A stretch of 8,915 nt of DNA from an uncultured Coriobacteriaceae bacterium (GTDB lineage: Bacteria; Actinomycetota; Coriobacteriia; Coriobacteriales; QAMH01). The position numbers and the translations under genes are program-made. Under the pieces are notes generated by a model. That model searched no databases, was not told the origin of the DNA, and saw only the letters and a list, made by a program, of their open reading frames with translations. Within the stretch, counting starts at the first letter, position 1, and each line of letters opens with the position of its first letter. This document shows positions 1-7,000 of this stretch, in pieces. Location: NCBI GenBank assembly GCA_902783925.1, contig CACZSV010000139.1, positions 1-8,915 on the forward strand. The letters run 5' to 3'.

Positions 1-426
1 AGGGAAGCTCGTGCACCTTTGGCCGGAACGGCAGAAGGTGAGCGGCCCGGGCTCTGCGATCCGTGCACCTTTGGCCGAAACACCAGAAGGTGTACGGCTC
101 CGATAGGGAAGCCCGTGCACCTTTGGCCGGAACCCCAGAAGGTGCACGTCCGCGGCCGGGCGATCCATGCACCTTTGGCCGAAACACCGGAAGGTGTACG
201 GATCCGATAGGGAAGCTCGTGCACCTTTGGCCGGAACGGCAGAAGGTGAGCGGCCCGGGCTCTGCGATCCGTGCACCTTTGGCCGGAACACCAGAAGGTG
301 TACGGCTCCGATAGGGAAGCCCGTGCACCTTTGCCCGGAACGGCAGAAGGTGAGCGGCCCGGGCTCTGCGATCCATGCACCTTTGGCCGAAACCCCAGAA
401 GGTGCGCTTCCGCGGCCGTGCATCCC
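1..426. repeat. 52-bp tandem array of eight hairpin-forming repeats
   Basis: Eight copies of a 30-nt element start at 11, 63, 115, 167, 219, 271, 323 and 375, an exact 52-bp pitch. Each begins GTGCACCTT (ATGCACCTT in copies 4 and 8) and ends AAGGTG, so CACCTT pairs with AAGGTG around a roughly 15-nt interior. In copy 3 the arms extend to a perfect 9 bp (GTGCACCTT/AAGGTGCAC). The 22-nt spacers recur in types: one type is identical at 41-62, 249-270 and 353-374; a second is identical at 93-114 and 301-322, with a two-base variant at 197-218; a third is at 145-166, with a diverged relative at 405-426. Bases 1-10 match the end of the second type, so the array continues leftwards. There is no T-run after the hairpins, so they are not obvious intrinsic terminators. 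The function is unknown: an operator array, structured RNA or passive satellite repeat are all possible. Confidence 0.93.
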
Positions 427-573
427 ACATGGTATCAATTCCGAGCGAGCGCGACGCCCCCATGCCAGCGAAAACGAGCCCGAAGGGCGAGTGGAGTCGA
501 AGAATCTCGTGTTAAGTCGCAACCTGTGTTGTTTACGCCCTCCGACCTGCTGACTTGTTCAGTTACAATACTT
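427..573. other. unique intergenic leader between the repeat array and the exporter gene
   Basis: No convincing gene lies here. The exporter frame is open through this stretch back into the repeats, but the translated sequence resembles no domain and begins inside repeat copy 6, so I read it as non-coding. A tiny GCCC-GAA-GGGC stem occurs at 478-488, too small to call. The only other signal is a TACAAT box near the right end. Confidence 0.6.
564..569 (+). promoter_or_regulatory. candidate -10 box (TACAAT) for the exporter-NRPS operon
   Basis: TACAAT matches the sigma-70 -10 consensus at five of six positions. No acceptable -35 hexamer is present at 16-18 bp spacing, so this is a weak call. 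If it is real, transcription would start near 575-577. The ATG at 574 would then lie at or before the transcript's 5' end, and translation would have to begin downstream, for example at the TTG at 616 behind GGGGGAG. Confidence 0.25.
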
Positions 574-2385
574 ATGTATGAGAAAGAGCATGCTTTGAAG
601 CGGGGGAGACGCTTTTTGGAAGGGCATGATTACACTCGTTCTTCGGCGACGGTTGCGGGACAATACCGCAAGTTCTTTGTGGCCTCGGTAGCGGCGACGA
701 TTCTCTTGCAGGTGACCATCGTCACCGACACTATAATCGTGGGACAGTTGCTCGGGCCGGTCCCCATGTCGGGTGTGCGTGTCGCCTCGCCGATCGTAAA
801 CATCCTCAATGTCATTTCCATGCTCGTTGGGGTTGGGGGTGCCACGCTCGTCTCAATTGCGATAGGCCGGCGTGACGAAAAAGCTGCGGATAATGCCTTC
901 ACCCTCACTATCGTTCTTAGCATCGCACTGGGAATCGCGTTCGCTCTTTTGGTCGCGCCTTTTGCCGAACCATTGGCGCGCCTTATTACCTCTGATAGCG
1001 CCACGGTGCCCTATACGTCTACATTTTTATGTATCGTTGCTGTAGCGAGCCCCGTCTACATCTTGGCTTCGGCCATGGCGCTTCTCTTGCGCGCCGATGG
1101 CTGCATCAAGCTCTCGTCGGTGGTGCTGGCCATTGCCGGCGTTGCCAATGTGGTGTTCGACTTGCTGTTCATGGGCGTCTTGGGGCTGGGCGTTGAAGGC
1201 TCGGCGCTCGCAACCGACGCGGGCATGCTCGTGGCCGTGCTGCTCTCGCTATTCTATTTGCGCTGGCCATATAGGACGCTCAAGTTGGTTCGTCTTGGTG
1301 GGCTCGCAAAAGAGCAGGTACCCGCTCTCTTCAAAAACGGCATGCCCAGCTCGTTGCGCATGCTCTTCGCATGTATATCGCTGCTGTTCTTGAATTACGT
1401 CGTCGGCGATGCGGTCGGCGTGACCGGAATCGCGCTTCTCACGGTATGCGGCAACATTCAGCTGCTTGCCGTCGCGTTTTTCGCGGCTGGCGGACAAGCT
1501 GCCATGCCCATGGAAGGCGTGTTGTACGGCGAGCGCGACTTCAACGGGCTCCGCCTGCTCATGGGTTCGGTGTTTCGCATCGTGATGACGTGCGTGGGCG
1601 TGATCGTCGTCGTAATATGGCTGTTCCCCGAGCACATCGTTCGCCTCTTCGTGCCGCAGGGCATCGAGGGCGGCGATTGGCTCCTGCGTCTGTACGCGCT
1701 CGGCTTTATTCCCCTCGCCATCAATTACGTCATGACGTACTATTACAACACCATTCAGCAGCGTAAGGCGGCCATGACGCTCACGTTGTGCGAGAATCTC
1801 GTTTTGTACCTGCCGCTTATCTATCTGCTGACCCATACGCTCGGCCTGCTCGGGTCGGTGCTGGCGTTTGTTCTTGCAGAAACCCTGGCGCTGTGCGTTG
1901 TGGTGGTGCTTGCGCTGCATCTAAAGCGCAAGCTCGGAACCACGAGCATTCTTTTGATTCCCGAGATGCCCCGCGAAGTCGTGTTCGAGGCGACGGTTCC
2001 CGCATCGGATGTCGATGCGGCTGGCATTGCGCGCAGCGTGAAAGGTGCGCTCGATCAATGCGGCGTCGAGCCACTTGCAGCTATGCGCGCGGCCATCGGT
2101 GTCGAGGAGATGGTGGCAAATGCTGCGTCAAGCGAGCACAATCAGGGGCGCAATGTGTTGTTCGACATCATCGTGAGCGATTTGCCAAAGCTTGTGCAGG
2201 TATCGTTGCGCGACAACGGTGCCCCCTTTGACCCGACCTGCCCCGATGTCCAAGATGAGGGCATTCAGATGATGTTGGCGATTGTGACGAGCGTGCGACA
2301 CAGCCGCTCGATTGATATGAATCAGACGGTGCTGGAAGTGTTAAAGCAGAACGAGGAGGAAGCGCCATGCGAAACGAGTACCTAG
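574..2385 (+). CDS. MATE-family efflux transporter with C-terminal RsbW-like HATPase domain
   Basis: 603 residues from the ATG at 574. About residues 33-450 form twelve hydrophobic segments in two six-helix halves with typical MATE features (DTIIVGQLLG after TM1; VEGSALATDAGM before TM6; a second half opening with NGMPSSLR). MATE proteins are Na+- or H+-coupled exporters of the inner membrane. After a basic stretch (LKRK), residues about 465-603 form a GHKL ATPase domain of the anti-sigma/serine-kinase type. It has an N-box with E512 and N516 (VEEMVANAA), a G1 box with D547 and G549 (RDNGAPFDP), and a glycine-poor G2 region (EGIQMMLAIV). The MATE call is firm; the ATPase fold is likely, its activity inferred. 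The fusion is unusual, since family MATE proteins normally end after TM12. The start is uncertain: no Shine-Dalgarno precedes 574, while a TTG at 616 follows GGGGGAG (602-608) by 7 nt and would remove only 14 residues before the first helix. The gene overlaps the NRPS by 19 bases, so it likely exports the peptide product or protects the producer. Confidence 0.88.
   Translation: MYEKEHALKRGRRFLEGHDYTRSSATVAGQYRKFFVASVAATILLQVTIVTDTIIVGQLLGPVPMSGVRVASPIVNILNVISMLVGVGGATLVSIAIGRRDEKAADNAFTLTIVLSIALGIAFALLVAPFAEPLARLITSDSATVPYTSTFLCIVAVASPVYILASAMALLLRADGCIKLSSVVLAIAGVANVVFDLLFMGVLGLGVEGSALATDAGMLVAVLLSLFYLRWPYRTLKLVRLGGLAKEQVPALFKNGMPSSLRMLFACISLLFLNYVVGDAVGVTGIALLTVCGNIQLLAVAFFAAGGQAAMPMEGVLYGERDFNGLRLLMGSVFRIVMTCVGVIVVVIWLFPEHIVRLFVPQGIEGGDWLLRLYALGFIPLAINYVMTYYYNTIQQRKAAMTLTLCENLVLYLPLIYLLTHTLGLLGSVLAFVLAETLALCVVVVLALHLKRKLGTTSILLIPEMPREVVFEATVPASDVDAAGIARSVKGALDQCGVEPLAAMRAAIGVEEMVANAASSEHNQGRNVLFDIIVSDLPKLVQVSLRDNGAPFDPTCPDVQDEGIQMMLAIVTSVRHSRSIDMNQTVLEVLKQNEEEAPCETST
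2354..2360 (+). promoter_or_regulatory. strong ribosome binding site (AGGAGGA) of the NRPS gene, inside the exporter gene
   Basis: AGGAGGA lies 6 nt before the ATG at 2367 and within the last codons of the exporter gene, which stops at 2383-2385. This fixes the NRPS start and implies translational coupling: ribosomes finishing the exporter open or refill the NRPS start site. No terminator or promoter is visible between the two genes. Confidence 0.9.
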
Positions 2386-4001
2386 AGCCTCTCTGGGAGG
2401 CGTTTGATACATACGCGGAATATCCGGCTGTGGTCGACCGTGGTGCCGAGCGATCAACGACATACCATGAACTGCGCGAGCTCGTCTGCCGTGTCGTTGC
2501 ATGGATCGATGCGAAAGGGCTGCCAGAGCATTCTTTCATACCAGTGATCTTGCCTTCGTCGGTCGAATACCTCGCCGCAGAAATCGGCTCGTGGATAGCG
2601 GGCCATACCGCCGTGCCAATGGGCCCTTCTTTTCCTGCCGAACGCATTGCCTACATTTGCGAGCATTGCGATTCCCCGCTCGTCATCGACGAAGCCGCCT
2701 GGAACGAGATAGCGGCAACCGATCCGGTGCGTTTTGAAAGCGGTGTGCCCGATTATCCGCCCGAAGAGATTCCCGCGCTGCTCATCTACACGAGTGGCTC
2801 GACCGGCAATCCGAAGGGCATCTTGCATACCTTTGGCGGCCTCGCAGTGAAGCACACGTCGAAGGTGGGACTGAAGTATTCACCCGATGAGGTGTGGGCA
2901 ATGGGTGCGCCGATGTATTTTGTTGCGTCGCTCACGTGCTTTAAGGTGCTCAAAGAGGGTGGTCAGCTCCACTTTGTTGACCCAGAGACGTATCGCGATA
3001 TACGTCGCTTTGAAGATTATCTTGTTGAGCATGGCGTCACCTTCACGTTCTTGAGCCCCTCCATGCTTGCAAATTTCCATAACCGCGCTGAGACGCTTAA
3101 GCTCGTGTTCACGGGAAGTGAACGCTTGAGCGGCCAGTGCGGGCGCGATGGCTACAAGCTCATGAATTGCTATGGCATGAGCGAGACGGGCGGGACGGTG
3201 TGCGGGTTCAACGTGACGCAGCCCTATGACACCACGCCCGTTGGCAAGCCAGAAGAGAAGTGGTGCCTGCTCGACGAAGACGGTAACCCCGTCGAGCCCG
3301 GCGAAGAAGGCGAATTCTGCCTGAGCGGGCATTATTGTGAGGGCTATTACAAAGATCCAGAGCGTACAGCCGAGCTGTACCGCGGCGGCTGGTTGCATAC
3401 GGGCGATATTTTGCGCCAGTTGCCCGATGGCAATTTGGTGTACGTGAACCGCAAGGACTGGATGGCCAAGATTAATGGGCAGCGCGTCGAGCCTGGCGAG
3501 GTGGAAAACGCCATACGCAGGCTCGAAGGCGTGGAACAGGCGGTTGTGAAAGCGTTTGAAAACACCACGGGCAGCCAATATCTGTGCGCGTTTTTTACGG
3601 GAGAGGCAGATGGCGATGCCCTGCGTGACGAGCTTGCGCGCACCTTACCCCCGTATATGGTGCCGTCGTTTTTCGTGAGCGTGCGCGAATTCGCCTTGCT
3701 TCCAAACGGCAAGGTGAACCGCAAGGTGCTCGCTGCGCCCGATGCCAGTGAGCTGCGCAGCGATTACGTCGAACCGGAAACGCCAACGCAGCGCACGCTT
3801 TGTGAGGCGTATGCAGAGCTGTTCGGGCTCGAGCGCGTTGGCATCGACGACGATTTCTTCTTGCTCGGCGGTGACAGCGTTCGTGTCATGAAACTGCAGC
3901 AGCTCTGTGAAGGCCTGCCGCTCACGACCAAGATCGTGTCGACCGAGCGCACGCCTCGCAAAATTGCTACAGCGATCGAGGGCGCGGTTCCGAGCGCCAC
4001 G
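2367..4001 (+). other. NRPS loading module: A1-T1
   Basis: This is the first part of the NRPS, without a preceding C domain, hence a loading module. A1 has LIYTSGSTGNPKG (139-151), NCYGMSE (267-273), HTGD ending at D347, NRKDWMAKINGQR (361-373) and NGKVNRK with K449. The substrate pocket, aligned by motif to GrsA-PheA, reads V186, A187, T190, F228, V247, T249, C268, G276, T277, K449. The first position is normally Asp, which binds the alpha-amino group; here the A4 motif is FVAS instead of FDxS. The A3-to-A10 distance (T142 to K449, 307 residues) is shorter than in A2 (T1136 to K1461, 325). The YGMSE motif and compact size lean towards acyl- or aryl-acid-activating relatives of the ANL family. 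T1 has the canonical DDFFLLGGDS with Ser504 for phosphopantetheine. Confidence 0.85.
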
Positions 4002-7000
4002 GTGAGCCGCGAGCCCGATCAGCCGACGCCGCTTACGCAGACGCAGCTTGGTATCTACGCGGAAAGCATGGCGCGTGCCGGTGAGGCAGTTTATAACAAC
4101 CCGGTGCTGCTCAAGCTCGATTCTGCGCTTGATGCGGGCAAACTAGCGCGCGCTCTTGAGTCAGCGGTCGAGGCGCATTCGTTTGTGAAGCTGCATATAG
4201 AAGAGAATGCCGAGGGCACAGCGCTCATGGTGCCTGGCACCGCGGTGTACAGCCAGGCGGTCGAGGAGATGTCCGAGGCCGAATTCGAAGCCGCAAAACA
4301 AGACTTTATTCAGCCGTTCGATTTGCATGAAGGCCCGCTCTTCCGCATACGGGTCATCCGCACGCCAAACGAGTTATATCTGTTCACGGACTTCCATCAC
4401 ATCATCTACGACGGTACGTCGATGCGTGCGTTCATGGACGACGTTGACCGCGCGTATGCTGGACAGGCGGTCGAGCCCGAGCCCTTTACCGGCTTCGACA
4501 TCGCGCTGGAGGAGGCACAGGCCCGCTCTACGAGTGCCTACGACGATGCAAAGGCGTACTACGAGAAGGCTTTTGGCGGTCTCGACCTTGATAGTACGCC
4601 CATTCCCGATTGCGATGAAGATACAATAGACTATGCAACGCTCGAGATGCCGCTCGGTATTGACGCGGGAATACTGAGCCGTTTCTGCGCACGTGCAGGC
4701 ATCACCGAAAACGTATTTGCAATCTCCGCATTCGGCAAGCTGCTGGGCGCATATACGAACTTGGATGAGTCGCTATTCGCCACGATTTACAACGGCAGAT
4801 CCGATATGCGCTTTGCACGCACTGTGAGCATGATGGTGAAAACGCTGCCGGTGTATTGCTCGTGGGATGCGAACACACGCGTCGCCGATTACTTGCGGGC
4901 GGTGAAAGAGCAGGTTATGGCCTCGATGACCAATGATCTGTTCTCGTTTGCGGAGGTTTCGGGCATTGCCGATGTGTCGAGCGATGTACTGTTTGCCTAT
5001 CAAGGCGACTACCTTGCGCTGGGCACTGTCTGTGGCGCGCCCTTCCAACGCATTATGCTCGAGAGCAACGCCACCGGAAGCGCACTCGATTTTCAGGTGT
5101 TCGCCGGTACAGACGGTTTGGTGTTGAGGGCGGAATATCAGCGCAACCGCTATTCCGATGCGTACGTTACCGATATGGCAAGGACGTATGGTTGCATCGT
5201 TCGCGGGATGCTGACCTGCGAGCGCGTTGTGGATATTGAGCTTGTTGACGAAGCGCAGCTTTCAGGGCTCGACGCTTTCAATGACACGGTCGTTCCCTAT
5301 GACCAATCGCAGACGGTTGTCTCGCTGTTCGCTTCGGCGGCTGCGGCGTATCCCGATAATGTGGCAGTCGTGTACGAAGATAGCCGTCTGACGTATCGAG
5401 AGCTCGATGAGCAGACCGAACATATTGCAGCCTACATTGCGAGCAAAGACATTGGGCGTGGCGATGTTGTTTCGGTCTTGGTGCCACGTGGGCTCTGGAT
5501 GCCGCTTGTCTCGCTTGGCGCACTCAAAGCGGGATGCGCGTATCAGCCTCTCGACCCCACGTATCCGCCTGAGCGGCTGAACTTCATGGTGAGCGATGCG
5601 GGCGCGAAGCTTTTGGTGACGACTGAAGAGTTGCGGCCGCTCATCACTGATTACGCTGGCGAAGTCCTCTTCATTGATGCTCAGGGCGACGACTTAGACG
5701 GTTTGCGTCGAAAGGAGAGTCTCCCTGTACAACACAAGCCTGAGCCTGAGGACCTGTTTGTGTTGCTGTACACGAGCGGCACGACGGGCGTTCCCAAGGG
5801 CGTGCGCCTCACGCATCGCAACCTTGTGTGCTTTATCAACTGGTACCACCGCTACTATGCGCTCGGCCCCACGCACCGTGTGGGTGCCTACGCCAGCTAT
5901 GGCTTCGACGCCTGCATGATGGACATGTACCCGGCGCTCACCTGTGGGGCGGCAATTGTCATTGTTCCCGAGGAAATTCGCCTCGATCTCATGAGCATGG
6001 GCGCCTATCTCGAACGCAACGGCGTGACACACGCGTTCATGACGACCCAGGTGGGACGCCAGTTCGCGATTGACGGCGAATGCTCTACGCTTCAGTACCT
6101 CAGCATGGGCGGCGAGGCGCTCGTTCCCTTTGATGTGCCCGAAGGTCCGGCCATCTTCAACGTATACGGTCCGAGCGAGACGACCATTCTCGTGACTTCG
6201 TATCGCTTGGAGGGTGGCGAAAAGGCGTTTCCCATTGGCAAGATAATCGAGAACATGAAGGGCTATATTGTCGACGCCACCGGTCATCGCGTGCCCGTCG
6301 GCGCAGCTGGCGAACTCTGGGTTGCCGGGCCCCAGGTTGGCGATGGGTACCTGAACCGGCCAGACAAGACGGCCGAAGCGTTCGGTGTCAATCCCTTCGA
6401 CACAGGCGATTACGCGCCGCTCTATCGTACCGGCGACGTGGTGCGCTATATGCGCGATGGAAATATCGAGTTCATTGGCCGGCGCGACGGTCAGGTAAAG
6501 ATTCGCGGTTTTCGCATCGAGCTCACCGAGGTTGAGGCCGTCGTGCGCGATTATCCTGGCGTGCGCGATGCCACCATTGCGGCGTTCGACCACCCGAGCG
6601 GCGGAAAATACGTCGCGGCCTACATCGTGGCTGACGAACCCATCAGCGCCGAGGCGCTTGGCGATTTCATCCGCGAACGTAAGCCGCCATACATGGTGCC
6701 TGCTTCCATCATGCAGATAGATCGCATTCCGCTAAACCAGAACGGCAAGGTGAACCGCCGTGCTCTGCCCGAGCCGGAACTCGTCGGCGACGCGGATGAG
6801 CTTGCGGACGACGCACCGCGTACGCTGAACGCACTCGAACAGGAGCTGCTCGCCATAGCCGAACAGGTCATCGGCACGAGCGGCTTTGGTGTCACCGTGC
6901 CGCTCGTGCGTTGCGGGCTGACGTCTATTCAGAGCATCAGGCTGCTTTCGCTCGTCTACAAGAGATTCGGCGTGTCCATTCACGCAAAGGAGCTGCCCGA

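Noticed and set aside
11..404. Rho-independent terminators formed by the array hairpins
   Set aside because: The stems are only 6-9 bp around a large interior and no U-tract follows any copy.
1..426. CRISPR array
   Set aside because: The repeat-spacer pitch looks CRISPR-like, but the 22-nt spacers are short and recur identically (41-62 = 249-270 = 353-374; 93-114 = 301-322), no cas gene is present, and the repeats vary internally. It is a tandem repeat.
19..553. Small repeat proteins in the three forward frames (for example HLWPEHQKVYGSDREARAPL)
   Set aside because: Because 52 is not a multiple of three, the same peptide pattern appears in all forward frames. TAG at 104, 208 and 312 closes them in turn. 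No ribosome binding site or coherent fold supports coding.
271..573. N-terminal extension of the exporter reading frame into the repeats
   Set aside because: The extra 101 residues are translated repeat plus unique leader, with no resemblance to MATE proteins and no Shine-Dalgarno at 271. The recognisable protein begins after 574.
4001..4060. Epimerisation domain after T1 or T2
   Set aside because: The linkers between carrier and following C domain are only short, with no room for a domain of about 450 residues.
5694..6593. Long antisense open frame (299 codons), and similar ones at 1249-1920, 2880-3578 and 7752-8513
   Set aside because: They lie opposite clearly conserved exporter or NRPS domains, lack ribosome binding sites and domain motifs, and have His/Arg/Ala-rich content typical of antisense shadows in GC-rich genes.
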